From assembly GCF_016908565.1 (NCBI RefSeq), contig NZ_JAFBED010000008.1, forward strand, positions 52,150 to 116,149: a stretch of DNA of 64,000 bases, written 5' to 3'. The translations under genes and the position numbers were made by a program. The notes beneath the pieces are model-generated. The model searched no databases. It saw nothing but the letters and a program-made list of their open reading frames with translations, and was not told where the DNA came from. Source of the DNA: Sutcliffiella tianshenii (GTDB lineage Bacteria > Bacillota > Bacilli > Bacillales > Bacillaceae_I). Below are positions 23,490 to 32,221 of this stretch, in pieces; the first letter of the stretch is position 1; every line of letters starts with the position of its first letter.

Positions 23490-25220
23490 ATGAGAAACAT
23501 TATTTTACAAGCTAAGAGTATCAACAAAAACTATGGAGAAAGAAATATTCTGAAGGAAATTACGTTGGACATAAGAAATGGAGAAAGAATAGGGCTGGTC
23601 GGCTGGAATGGAACAGGGAAAACGACACTGATGGGAATTCTGATGGGACTGATCATGCCGGATGAAGGAAGTGTCACTAGGTATCCAAAGGACTTGAGTA
23701 TAGGTTATCTTCCGCAATCCACAGATTATGAAGGTTTACTTGATGAACATATGCCAGAAGGAAAAGAAGAACTTCTTTTAAGGGCAACAAGCCGGTTAGG
23801 GCTGGAAAAGCTACAGAATTGGGAGACGGAGCGTTATCGCAATTTGAGCGGAGGAGAAAAGCTTAAACTTGCACTTGCAGCAATCTGGGCAAAGAACCCT
23901 TCTCTTATCTTCCTCGATGAACCTACCAACCATCTGGATCTGAAGGGAGTGAACTGGCTTGTTGATGAGCTGAACAATTTCCATGGTGCTGCAGTAATCA
24001 TTTCCCATGACAGATTTTTCTTGGATAGAAGCGTCACGAAAGTGTACGAGATAGAGGATGGTCAGTTGAAGGAGTATGAAGGGAACTATACGGAATACCG
24101 GAACGAAAAGCAGCGACTTTATGAACAGCAGGTGAGAGATTACGATAAACAGCAACGTAAAATCCGAATGGTGGAAGAGCAGATTTCAACGCTAAAGCAA
24201 TGGTCTGAAAAAGCCCATCGGGATGCGGGGAAAAACAGGGGTGATTCTGAAAATAGGCAGATGGGGTTAAAAGAATTCGAAAGAGTCAAGGCCAAGAAGA
24301 AGGACAATCAGATAAAATCAAAAACAAAGAGGCTTGAGCTTGAGCTTTCCAAAAATAAAGTGGAAAAGCCAAAAGAGGAAACCCAGGTACTGTTTGACTT
24401 TGAAGCATGGGGAAAGCGTGGCAAAAGGATCCTAGAGGCCGAAGATTTAACAAAAGAGTTTGGTGATCGGGTGCTGTTCAAGCAGAGTCATTTTTATGTA
24501 AAGCACGGAGAGAAGGTGGGGCTTCTTGGATCAAATGGTTCAGGAAAGACGACTTTCATCAACATGATGATGGGAAGTGAATCCATTTCAAAGGGATCTC
24601 TATGGAAAAGCGATACATTGAAAATAGCGTATTTGAGTCAGGATGTCAGTGATATGCCTTCTGAGAAAACAGCGATGGAATACCTTGACTTTAGCGGCTG
24701 GGAAAGGATTTCAAAGGCAAGAACCATTTTTGCCAATATGGGGATGAAAGAGGAGAAGCTTTTGAAGCCGATCTCCACGCTGAGCCTGGGGGAGAGAACC
24801 CGTGTCAAGCTGGTAAAAATGATCATGCAGGAATATGATGTACTGATTTTAGACGAACCGACCAACCACCTGGACCTTCCAAGCAGGGAAAGGCTAGAAG
24901 AAACCCTGGAGAGTTATCAGGGGACTTTGATTGTTGTTTCGCATGACAGGTATTTTATAGAAAAGCTATGCGATAAGCTGCTCCTGATTGAAGATCATCA
25001 AATAAAAAGGATTGAAATGGGCCTAAAGGATTATGATGAAAAACAAAAAGAAAAGATGGAGCCTGATAAAAAGGAAAAACAGGAAATGAAGGCCATCCTG
25101 GATACGAAGATAACCGAACTTTTAGGGAAAATAAGTATGCTTGTCCCAGGAACTGAGGCGTATGCAGAGATGGATGAAAAGCTTTTGGAACTGATGAAGA
25201 GAAAAAAAGAAATCGGTTAA
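23490..25220 (+). CDS. ABC-F protein, ribosome-protection type (VmlR/Vga/Sal-like)
   Basis: This 576-residue soluble protein has two ABC domains and no membrane helices. Domain 1 has Walker A GWNGTGKTT, signature LSGGEKLKL and Walker B LIFLDEPTNHLD. Domain 2 has GSNGSGKTT, LSLGERTRV and VLILDEPTNHLD. Between them lies a long basic linker (WSEKAHRDAGKNRGDSENR), the part that reaches the peptidyl-transferase centre in resistance ABC-Fs. Such proteins displace lincosamides, streptogramins A or pleuromutilins. ATG 23490 follows GAGGTG; an upstream ATG at 23463 lacks a site. Control by leader-peptide attenuation is indicated by the leader. A housekeeping ABC-F (Uup/YkpA) role is less likely. Confidence 0.88.
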   Translation: MRNIILQAKSINKNYGERNILKEITLDIRNGERIGLVGWNGTGKTTLMGILMGLIMPDEGSVTRYPKDLSIGYLPQSTDYEGLLDEHMPEGKEELLLRATSRLGLEKLQNWETERYRNLSGGEKLKLALAAIWAKNPSLIFLDEPTNHLDLKGVNWLVDELNNFHGAAVIISHDRFFLDRSVTKVYEIEDGQLKEYEGNYTEYRNEKQRLYEQQVRDYDKQQRKIRMVEEQISTLKQWSEKAHRDAGKNRGDSENRQMGLKEFERVKAKKKDNQIKSKTKRLELELSKNKVEKPKEETQVLFDFEAWGKRGKRILEAEDLTKEFGDRVLFKQSHFYVKHGEKVGLLGSNGSGKTTFINMMMGSESISKGSLWKSDTLKIAYLSQDVSDMPSEKTAMEYLDFSGWERISKARTIFANMGMKEEKLLKPISTLSLGERTRVKLVKMIMQEYDVLILDEPTNHLDLPSRERLEETLESYQGTLIVVSHDRYFIEKLCDKLLLIEDHQIKRIEMGLKDYDEKQKEKMEPDKKEKQEMKAILDTKITELLGKISMLVPGTEAYAEMDEKLLELMKRKKEIG

Positions 25221-25266
25221 TTGAAAAAGTCTTAAGTTCAGCATTAATCTAGGGGGAAATACAAGA

Positions 25267-26292
25267 ATGATAGAAGTAAAAAACATAAGCAAATACTACA
25301 GATTGTTTGAACGGGAGCCTGGACTCAGAGGTGCAATCCGCGCATTATTCAAAAGGAAATATATCAAAAAGACGGCAGTCGATAATATCAGCTTCCATAT
25401 CCCGAAAGGTGAAATTGTCGGCTATATCGGCTCAAATGGGGCAGGAAAATCCACCACCATCAAGATGATCAGTGGAATACTGACCCCAGATGCCGGGGAA
25501 GTGGTCGTTGGAGGTATCATTCCATATAAAAACAGGACTAAAAACGCGAAAAGTATCGGTGCAGTTTTCGGTCAAAGAACCCAATTGTTCTGGGATATCC
25601 CTGTACAGGAATCATTACAGCTGTTAAAGCACATCTACGAGATACCTGAAGAGGCGTATCAAAAAAATATTGAAAAATTCAAGGATGTCCTGGATCTCGA
25701 GCCGCTGCTTTCAATTCCGGTCCGCCAATTGTCCCTGGGCCAGAAGATGAGATGTGAGCTTGCAGCAGCTTTCCTGCACAATCCATCAGTTGTTTATCTG
25801 GATGAACCGACTATCGGATTGGATGCATCCGTAAAAATAAAAATCCGTGAGTTCATCAAACAGATGAACCGGGAACATGAAACGACCATCATCCTGACCA
25901 CTCATGATATGCAGGATATTGAAGAGCTCTGCAATCGCATCATCATCATTGATAAGGGTACCATCATCTATGATGGCAGTTTGATAGAGTTGAAGCAGAC
26001 GACGAAATATAACCGTACAGTAAAATTGGAGCTCGAAGGATCTGCGGATGACTTTGTCATTCCAATAGCCCTGCAGGATTATGTGCTCAAAGAATTGGCG
26101 GACACCCAGCTTTTGCTGCACTTCAATAATCAGGATATCAACGGGAGCCAGATCATTGCCGAGGTGATGAAGCATCATGTCATCAATGACTTCACTGTGA
26201 CTGAACCAGGAATCGACAAGATTGTCCAAGAAATATATGAGCGGGGGTTGGATCATGCGCAAGTATTGGGAACTGTTAAAGTCTCAAATTAA
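25267..26292 (+). CDS. ABC-2 exporter ATP-binding subunit
   Basis: This 341-residue ATPase has Walker A GSNGAGKST, a Q-loop GQRTQLFWD, signature LSLGQKMR, Walker B VVYLDEPTIGLD and an H-loop TTHDM. The N-terminus with FKRKYIKKTAVDNISFHI and the VFGQRTQLFWDIP segment are typical of ATPases that pair with PF06182 (DUF990) permeases. It starts 46 bases after the ABC-F gene with no terminator between, so it is probably read from the same attenuated transcript. AGGGGGAAA precedes the ATG. It overlaps the next gene by 38 bases. Confidence 0.88.
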   Translation: MIEVKNISKYYRLFEREPGLRGAIRALFKRKYIKKTAVDNISFHIPKGEIVGYIGSNGAGKSTTIKMISGILTPDAGEVVVGGIIPYKNRTKNAKSIGAVFGQRTQLFWDIPVQESLQLLKHIYEIPEEAYQKNIEKFKDVLDLEPLLSIPVRQLSLGQKMRCELAAAFLHNPSVVYLDEPTIGLDASVKIKIREFIKQMNREHETTIILTTHDMQDIEELCNRIIIIDKGTIIYDGSLIELKQTTKYNRTVKLELEGSADDFVIPIALQDYVLKELADTQLLLHFNNQDINGSQIIAEVMKHHVINDFTVTEPGIDKIVQEIYERGLDHAQVLGTVKVSN

Positions 26293-27046
26293 AATTGAAA
26301 CCGCTTATATAGCCTGGTACTGGGCAGATGTCGTCTCTACATTGCTGCGATTGGCCATCATGTATTTCTTCTGGCTAGCTGTTTATCAAAACCGAACAGA
26401 AATTTCCTCCATTACATTTGATAGCATGATCACCTATGTGGTCATAGCCATGATGCTTGAAAGTTATGTTTCCGGGGCTGGGGACCAGCTAACACGCAAT
26501 ATTAAGAATGGGGATATTGCACTGGAATTACTGAAGCCGTATGACTATTTGACAAAATTGATTTATATGGATTTCGGTTCCAAAGCAAATAGTTTTGTCC
26601 GTACAACGATCCCTATGTTCATCGTGGCTATGGTGTTCATCGGGATCCAAACGCCTTTATCCTGGCAAAGCTTCCTGTTATTCATCCCAAGTATGATGAT
26701 CGGGGTCCTGATTGGTACTCAGCTTGATTTGATCATCGGGGTACTTGCATTCTGGACGGTAAATGTTTGGGGGTTACGGGTATTAAGGGAGGCAGTCATC
26801 AAGTTCTTTTCAGGCGCGCTGATCCCTTTGACGCTTTTTCCAGATTGGTTTCAGCAGGTATCAAGCTTCCTGCCTTTTGAGTCCATGATTTTCGTGCCCG
26901 TCGCCATCTATACCGGTCAGATACCCTTTGGATCCGAGGCATTGATGGCCTTTGCCGCCCAATTATTCTGGCTGGTTGTCCTATTTTTCCTTGTACGGAT
27001 CGTGTGGTCACAGGCTGTGAAAAAAGTAACGGTGTTTGGGGGGTAA
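26255..27046 (+). CDS. ABC-2 family permease subunit (PF06182-like), first
   Basis: This 263-residue protein has six predicted membrane helices and the family segment QLTRNIKNGDIALELLKPYDY. It forms an exporter with the upstream ATPase and the next permease. ATG 26255 follows GGGGGTTGG and lies inside the ATPase gene, giving a 38-base overlap and translational coupling. The longer frame from 26222 has no site. Substrate is unknown; the operon context suggests a drug or cell-wall-active compound. Confidence 0.85.
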   Translation: MRKYWELLKSQIKIETAYIAWYWADVVSTLLRLAIMYFFWLAVYQNRTEISSITFDSMITYVVIAMMLESYVSGAGDQLTRNIKNGDIALELLKPYDYLTKLIYMDFGSKANSFVRTTIPMFIVAMVFIGIQTPLSWQSFLLFIPSMMIGVLIGTQLDLIIGVLAFWTVNVWGLRVLREAVIKFFSGALIPLTLFPDWFQQVSSFLPFESMIFVPVAIYTGQIPFGSEALMAFAAQLFWLVVLFFLVRIVWSQAVKKVTVFGG

Positions 27047-27052
27047 AGGGAC

Positions 27053-27856
27053 ATGTGGAAAAAAACTAAAAGATACAGCTTTTTATATAGTAGATATTTT
27101 GCCAACCATCTGAAAGTGATGATGGAGTATAAAACAGATTTTTTCATCGGACTATTTTCGGTGATGGTGCAGCAGTTCACTGCTTTATTTTTTCTTAAGA
27201 TCGTTTTCGACCATATCGATGTGCTTAAAGGCTGGACCTTTTATGAAATTCTTTTCATTTACGCCATCGCTTTCCTGGGGCGTTCGATTCATCATATATT
27301 CTTTGACAATCTTTGGACCCTTGGATGGCAATATGTGCAAACAGGGAATTTCGACCGAATTCTTCTGCGCCCTGTGAATCCATTGTTTCAAGTGGTAGCG
27401 GAGCGTGTACAGCAGGATGGCTTTGGTCAGCTGATCATCGGGGGGATTGTACTCTCCATTGCAAGTGCACAGCTTGATATCCAGTGGTCGATTGGCACGA
27501 TTCTTATGCTGATCGTTTTTATCCTTTCGAGCGGAATCATTTTTGTCGCAATCAACCTGTTTTTCATCACTTTCTCTTTTTGGATGGTCGACAGTCTTCC
27601 TATTGTCGTCTCGGTATTCCAATTAAGTGAATTTGCCAGATATCCTTTAACGATCTATCCGCGTGCCATTACGCTGATTATCACATGGGTGGTACCTTAC
27701 GGATTTACAGCATATTATCCTGCCACTTATTTTTTCGAAGGAAGCGCACATATGTGGTTTGGTGTCTTGACTCCGATTATCGCTGTGGCTTCTTTTATGA
27801 TCGCATATTGGTTTTGGAACAGGGGTATTCGAGCATTTACGAGTACAGGGAGTTAA
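27053..27856 (+). CDS. ABC-2 family permease subunit (PF06182-like), second
   Basis: This 267-residue six-helix permease contains the conserved segment YVQTGNFDRILLRPVNPLFQ, matching the DUF990 pattern (G-x-D-x-x-L-x-(K/R)-P) also seen in its partner. It starts 6 bases after the first permease and ends the operon at a strong terminator. Together the three genes make a heteromeric ABC exporter. The two permeases share motifs but are clearly diverged. Confidence 0.85.
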   Translation: MWKKTKRYSFLYSRYFANHLKVMMEYKTDFFIGLFSVMVQQFTALFFLKIVFDHIDVLKGWTFYEILFIYAIAFLGRSIHHIFFDNLWTLGWQYVQTGNFDRILLRPVNPLFQVVAERVQQDGFGQLIIGGIVLSIASAQLDIQWSIGTILMLIVFILSSGIIFVAINLFFITFSFWMVDSLPIVVSVFQLSEFARYPLTIYPRAITLIITWVVPYGFTAYYPATYFFEGSAHMWFGVLTPIIAVASFMIAYWFWNRGIRAFTSTGS

Positions 27857-27865
27857 AGAGAAGTC

Positions 27866-27899
27866 AAACCGGACGATGCTTTGGCATCGTCCGGTTTTT
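27866..27899 (+). terminator. terminator of the ABC-F/ABC-2 operon
   Basis: AAACCGGACGATGC and GCATCGTCCGGTTT form a perfect 14-bp stem around TTTG, followed by TTC. It is the first strong terminator after the leader attenuator. Confidence 0.9.
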
Positions 27900-27979
27900 C
27901 TTCGTATACCGAAAAAACTCCTCTCATCACTTTCCGATTATGTTACAATTACTTTATTGAGTTAAAGGAGTGTTTAGAT

Positions 27980-29044
27980 GTGCGAAATATTCCTTATTTC
28001 TATTTAGTTGAAACATATATTATTGGTACTATCGGTGGATATTTATTTTTCTTAGGCGGTCTCCCCTTACCCTGGGTGCTGGGGGCATTAACCTTCGTCA
28101 TGATGTATCAAGGAATCAGCAAGCGGAAGATGTATTGTCCTGATCAGCTCAAGCAAAGCGGATTTCTGATATTGGGGATGTTCTTTGGCCTCTTTTTTAC
28201 TGCAGAGACGTTGAGTACTGTCGGCCCATACGTGGTGCCTTATATTGTTTCCACTATAATTCTAGTGGGGATCAGCATCCTGAATAGCGTCGTTGTAACA
28301 CGCTGGATACCGGTTGATAGGATAACCAGTGTTTTCGGTTCCATCCCCGGCGGACTTTCTGAAATGGTCATAGCAAGTGAATCATTGAATGCACGTTCTT
28401 CATTGGTCGTGATTTTTCAAACTGTACGTTTGCTTACCGTCCTCTTTCTTGTGCCATTTGTGGTGGTACATACTTTTACCAATACAGGGTCTGGTTTGGA
28501 TGCGGCCCTCCCAGGTGCAACCTATGCTTTCGGAGGTTGGGAATATCTATGGTTTGTCCTGCCTGTAATAGGTGGAATCCTGTTTCGGAAAAGGATCCCT
28601 GCTGGCATCGTCATCGCCCCGATGACCCTGACAGCAATGATGAATATACTTTTTATTGACATGGCTTCCCTTCCGCCGCTGCTTCTCGTATTTGCACAAA
28701 TCACTGTAGGCATCGGGATGGGGAAAGGAACTGCTTTTGCCGATCTGAAGCTTGGGGGAAAATATTGTTTGGTTTATTTTGGCCTGACGGTAACCCTCAT
28801 TCTGGTGTCATTCGGCTTAGGTGTTGGGCTGGCAGCTTTCACTTCTTTGAACCTGCCGACTGCCATTTTAAGTGTTGCACCTGGTGGGCTGATTGAAATG
28901 GTATTGACGGCATCCACTGTCGGAGGAGACCCTGCAGTCGTCAGCTCTCTTCAACTGGTCCGTCTCTTGTTCATCATCATCGTGGTGCCACCTGTGTTGA
29001 AATGGTATTTTGGCAGAAAACTAGAAGCCGATAGGGCAGTATAG
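27980..29044 (+). CDS. AbrB-family membrane transporter (PF05145), not the AbrB regulator
   Basis: This 354-residue protein has about ten membrane helices in two repeated halves. Each half has a glycine-rich motif: SIPGGLSEMVIASE near residue 110 and SVAPGGLIEMVLTAS near 300. This duplicated P-G-G-L-x-E-M signature marks the AbrB/ammonia-monooxygenase-like membrane family (PF05145). Bacterial members are poorly characterised. GTG 27980 is preferred: AAAGGAG lies 9 bases upstream, while the upstream open frame to 27881 runs through a terminator. It is monocistronic. Confidence 0.82.
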   Translation: MRNIPYFYLVETYIIGTIGGYLFFLGGLPLPWVLGALTFVMMYQGISKRKMYCPDQLKQSGFLILGMFFGLFFTAETLSTVGPYVVPYIVSTIILVGISILNSVVVTRWIPVDRITSVFGSIPGGLSEMVIASESLNARSSLVVIFQTVRLLTVLFLVPFVVVHTFTNTGSGLDAALPGATYAFGGWEYLWFVLPVIGGILFRKRIPAGIVIAPMTLTAMMNILFIDMASLPPLLLVFAQITVGIGMGKGTAFADLKLGGKYCLVYFGLTVTLILVSFGLGVGLAAFTSLNLPTAILSVAPGGLIEMVLTASTVGGDPAVVSSLQLVRLLFIIIVVPPVLKWYFGRKLEADRAV

Positions 29045-29158
29045 ATACTGACATGGCCCATACTATAGTGTGGGCTATTTAATTTACAGGTCATTTAAAG
29101 GAGAAATTCCAATATACATAGAATTAGTTACTATCAAAATATTCCTGGAGGCATACAT

Positions 29159-30196
29159 ATGAAAATTTTAGTGATTGGCGGCACTCGATTTTTAGGTAGA
29201 TTCATAGTCGAAGAAGCGTTAAAGCAAGGTCATGAAATAACTCTATTCAATCGCGGCAATCATCAAGGTCTATTCCCTCAGGTAGAAACGATCATTGGAG
29301 ACCGCAATAAGGATTTGGCACTCCTTGAAGCTGGTAAATGGGATGTTGCGATTGATACGTGCGGCTTCACTCCCCTGCAGTTATCGGAAGCCACTAAAGC
29401 TTTGGCGGACAAGGTGGACCATTACACCTTCATTTCCAGTATTTCCGTATACAAGGACTGGATCCCACATGGCTTGGATGAAGACTATCCTACTCTGTCA
29501 TTGTCAGATGCGGAAGCAGATAAAATTGGATTTGGGACAACCGAGGATATCAATAGGCATTACGGAGCCTTGAAAGCAATGAGCGAAGCCGCTGCAGAGA
29601 AGAATATGCCTGGTAGTGTGCTCCATGTACGGTCCGGCCTGCTTGTAGGGCCCCTTGATTATTCAGATAGATTCTCATATTGGGTAAAAAGGATTGCCGA
29701 GGGCGGAGAAGTCCTGGCACCAGGAAGAAAAAGACGCAATGTTCAAATGATCGATGCCAGGGATATGGCACTTTGGATACTGAAAATGGCAGACGAGCGG
29801 GTTTCCGGAGTGTTTAACGTCACAGGGCCAACCAGTCCGATGACCATGGAGGAATTCCTTCTAACCTGCAAAAAGGTAGCAAACTCAGATGCCGAGCTCG
29901 TTTGGGCAGATGAAAGCTTTCTACTTGAAAATAAGGTCGCACCTTGGACAGAAATGCCATTATGGATTCCAGAAGAGCATCCTTTGACAGAAGGTGGCCA
30001 GCCATGGCGCGGTGCCAGTACCATTAGTATTGAAAAAGCCATTCAGCATCGTCTTACTGTCCGCCCGGTTGAAGAAACAATCAAGGATATCCTTGAATGG
30101 GAAGAGACTAGAAGTGAAGAGGAACGAAAAGCCGGTATTCATCGGGACAAGGAAAAAGAAGTGCTGGAGGCTTGGAAAAGCAGCCAGCTATCATAA
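29159..30196 (+). CDS. NAD-dependent epimerase/dehydratase-like (extended SDR)
   Basis: This 345-residue protein has the Rossmann glycine motif MKILVIGGTRFLG, a short acidic/arginine loop (FNRGNHQGLF) suggesting NADP preference, and the segment HYTFISSISVY. The usual YxxxK may be the HYGALK at about residue 139. It resembles extended atypical SDRs (CSP41/isoflavone-reductase-like) found singly in Bacillus. A GGAGG site lies 8 bases upstream. No sugar pathway surrounds it, so the substrate is open. Confidence 0.8.
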   Translation: MKILVIGGTRFLGRFIVEEALKQGHEITLFNRGNHQGLFPQVETIIGDRNKDLALLEAGKWDVAIDTCGFTPLQLSEATKALADKVDHYTFISSISVYKDWIPHGLDEDYPTLSLSDAEADKIGFGTTEDINRHYGALKAMSEAAAEKNMPGSVLHVRSGLLVGPLDYSDRFSYWVKRIAEGGEVLAPGRKRRNVQMIDARDMALWILKMADERVSGVFNVTGPTSPMTMEEFLLTCKKVANSDAELVWADESFLLENKVAPWTEMPLWIPEEHPLTEGGQPWRGASTISIEKAIQHRLTVRPVEETIKDILEWEETRSEEERKAGIHRDKEKEVLEAWKSSQLS

Positions 30197-30206
30197 TCAC
30201 TCCTGT

Positions 30207-30240
30207 GAAAAGAAGTCATAGTCTGGCTTCTTTTCGCATT
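30207..30240 (+). terminator. terminator of the SDR gene
   Basis: GAAAAGAAG and CTTCTTTTC pair around a 12-base loop, followed by GCATTTT. It lies within the apparent upstream extension of the next ORF, arguing for that ORF's later start. Confidence 0.7.
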
Positions 30241-30261
30241 TTAGCTCATGGAGGTTCAAAC

Positions 30262-31029
30262 GTGGAATTTAAAAAATATTTACAAGAAATCGGACAAGTT
30301 TTTATTGATGAATTGGAAGACAACTTAATTGGAATTTATATTCACGGCTCCATTGCAATGGGATGCTTCAATCCTAATAGAAGCGATGTCGATCTTTTGG
30401 TGGTGGTCAATGAGGACATAGGGGATGATGTGAAAAGAAGAATGATCTACCGTCTACTCTCCATTACCCAGGGACATAAAAATCCATTGGAAATGAGCAT
30501 TATCCAGGAACAATACCTAAAGGACTTCATCTATCCGACGCCATTTGAACTGCATTTCTTCCATCCACGCTATTTGATTGATGATCAATTTATTTGTGGT
30601 GGTGAAGGGTTCCGTGACCCGGACCTCGCAGCACATATAGTTGTTACCTATAATAGGGGTGCTACTTTCTATGGGAAAGATGTAAAAAAGACCTTTCATC
30701 CGATTGATACCAGCTACTATATTGAATCAATCGTACAGGATGTAGGGGATGCCAAAACAGGGATTGTAGAAAACCCGGTCTATTACGTATTAAACTTATG
30801 CAGGGTGCTTTACTTCCTTAAGGAAGGTGTCGTCTCTTCAAAAAAAGAAGCTGGTGAATGGGGAGTGGAATCATCATCATACAGTAAACTTATTTCTGAG
30901 TGCCTTGCAAGTTATGAAGGAAAAACGGACGAACCTTTCTTTATCAATAATGAACTCTTTAAATTTGCCGATCTGATGCTTGAAGAAATTAATAGTTTAA
31001 AATCAATGCAGCACAGCCACGATAACTGA
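30262..31029 (+). CDS. aminoglycoside nucleotidyltransferase-like (ANT/AadA family) protein
   Basis: This 255-residue protein has the polymerase-beta nucleotidyltransferase motif GS-x10-DxD as YIHGSIAMGCFNPNRSDVDL, a normal AadA/ANT(9) length, and a helical C-terminal domain of the DUF4111 type. The family adenylylates streptomycin or spectinomycin, but chromosomal Bacillus members are often of unproven activity. GTG 30262 follows ATGGAGGTT by 5 bases; the frame is open back to 30172, across the previous gene's terminator. Its final codons form part of its own terminator stem. Confidence 0.82.
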   Translation: MEFKKYLQEIGQVFIDELEDNLIGIYIHGSIAMGCFNPNRSDVDLLVVVNEDIGDDVKRRMIYRLLSITQGHKNPLEMSIIQEQYLKDFIYPTPFELHFFHPRYLIDDQFICGGEGFRDPDLAAHIVVTYNRGATFYGKDVKKTFHPIDTSYYIESIVQDVGDAKTGIVENPVYYVLNLCRVLYFLKEGVVSSKKEAGEWGVESSSYSKLISECLASYEGKTDEPFFINNELFKFADLMLEEINSLKSMQHSHDN

Positions 31030-31045
31030 TGGCTGTGCTTTTTTA
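31010..31045 (+). terminator. terminator overlapping the nucleotidyltransferase stop
   Basis: AGCACAGCCA and TGGCTGTGCT form a 10-bp stem around the stop codon region, followed by TTTTTT. Confidence 0.85.
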
Positions 31046-31177
31046 TGGAAATTGGGAAATTCATTTCATCGATTAAAAACGGGCTCATCCGGTTTCAAGA
31101 AACAAGCGACAAAAATCCTTCAGATGCGTCAAAGTAAGTGTGAAGCAAAAATAATTGACAAACTGGAGTGTTACAAC

Positions 31178-31855
31178 ATGAAAAAACATCAAAAAATAGC
31201 CTTGGCGTTAGCATTATCACTAGGTTTATCCGGTGCAGCGGGATTCTCCTCACATGAGAAGGCAGCAGCAGCCTCTTATTCCAAGGAAGTGATTGTAATT
31301 AAAAAAGGGGATACCCTATACAGCCTGTCGAAAAAACACGGTGTTACCATCGAAGAACTGAAAGAAATGAATGATCTTACTTCTTCAAAAATCATCACAG
31401 GGAAAAAACTTGTCATTCAGGAGGCTTCTGTAGTGACAGTCAAAAAAGGCGATACGCTATATTCTCTGTCAAATGGGCATGACACCACTGTAACCAAGTT
31501 GAAAGAATGGAATAATCTCTCTTCCAACAGGATCTTCACTGGTCAGAAATTGTTAGTAAAGGCACCTGTTATCGTCAAAGTGGCACAAGGCGATACACTA
31601 TATTCCCTGGCAAAAAAATACGATGCATCCGTTTCTGACCTTAAGAGATGGAATGGATTAACATCAACTACGATCAAAATCGGCGAAAAATTATTTGTGA
31701 CACCAGCACCGGAAAGCTATACCATAACGATTAAGAAAGGTGACACTTTATATTCAATTGCCAAAAAATACGGGATGACAGTAAAAGAATTGAAAGATCT
31801 AAACGAACTGACTTCCAATACCATCATTGCCGGTGAAAAGCTTAAGTTGAATTAA
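31178..31855 (+). CDS. secreted protein with four LysM repeats
   Basis: This 225-residue protein has a signal peptide (KHQKIALALALSLGLSGAAG) and four LysM modules. Each module opens with a variant of GDTLYSLxKKHGVT and is about 45-50 residues long. LysM binds N-acetylglucosamine in peptidoglycan, so the protein should sit in the wall or spore cortex. No catalytic domain is fused, unlike most LysM endopeptidases. It may be a regulator, an inhibitor, or a partner of a separate hydrolase. ATG 31178 follows CTGGAGTG; the frame is open back to 31052 without a site. Confidence 0.88.
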   Translation: MKKHQKIALALALSLGLSGAAGFSSHEKAAAASYSKEVIVIKKGDTLYSLSKKHGVTIEELKEMNDLTSSKIITGKKLVIQEASVVTVKKGDTLYSLSNGHDTTVTKLKEWNNLSSNRIFTGQKLLVKAPVIVKVAQGDTLYSLAKKYDASVSDLKRWNGLTSTTIKIGEKLFVTPAPESYTITIKKGDTLYSIAKKYGMTVKELKDLNELTSNTIIAGEKLKLN

Positions 31856-31910
31856 ATAATGGGGTAAAGTGGAGTTTGTCCCTGCTCGTATGCGGATTGT
31901 TTATAATAAT

Positions 31911-32047
31911 GAATTCATATATCCACGAATATTTTGATATATCGATGGATTGGATCCTGATATCAACGAAAAAAATGATATATCAACGAAAAATTTCATT
32001 TATCCACGAAAACGAGACAGATATCGATAAAACGCATATTTCGACAA
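31911..32047 (+). repeat. phased 20-21-bp repeat element, copy A
   Basis: TATCNACGAA-like units begin at 31920, 31940, 31961, 31981, 32001 and 32022, with a degenerate unit at 32041. The spacing is 20-21 bases, two helical turns. A-tracts follow most units. The element starts at GAATTC (31911) and ends at CGACAA (32042-32047). It aligns end to end with the inverted copy at 60275-60412, including an identical ATATCGATAAAACGCA (32021-32036). The ORF that runs through it has no ribosome site. It fills most of the gap between the LysM and MFS genes. Confidence 0.75.
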
Positions 32048-32221
32048 AAAACTTCACAACTCTTCCTATAACCAGTTGCTTCAGCCAAAGAATTCCTTTC
32101 CCTACAAATACCAGCAGTTCTTTTCATTGACACCCGATAAGAAAAGTCATAAGATACTTAAGGTGATTATTGCTACGACTTACGAAATAAAGGGAATAAT
32201 ATATAGAAAGTGGGAGTTACT

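Noticed and set aside
31911..32047. Regular spacing suggested a CRISPR array
   Set aside because: The period is only 20-21 bases with no room for unique spacers, units are degenerate, and the same ordered element recurs inverted at 60275.
31876..32130. 84-codon plus-strand ORF after the LysM gene
   Set aside because: It runs through the phased repeat element and has no ribosome binding site.
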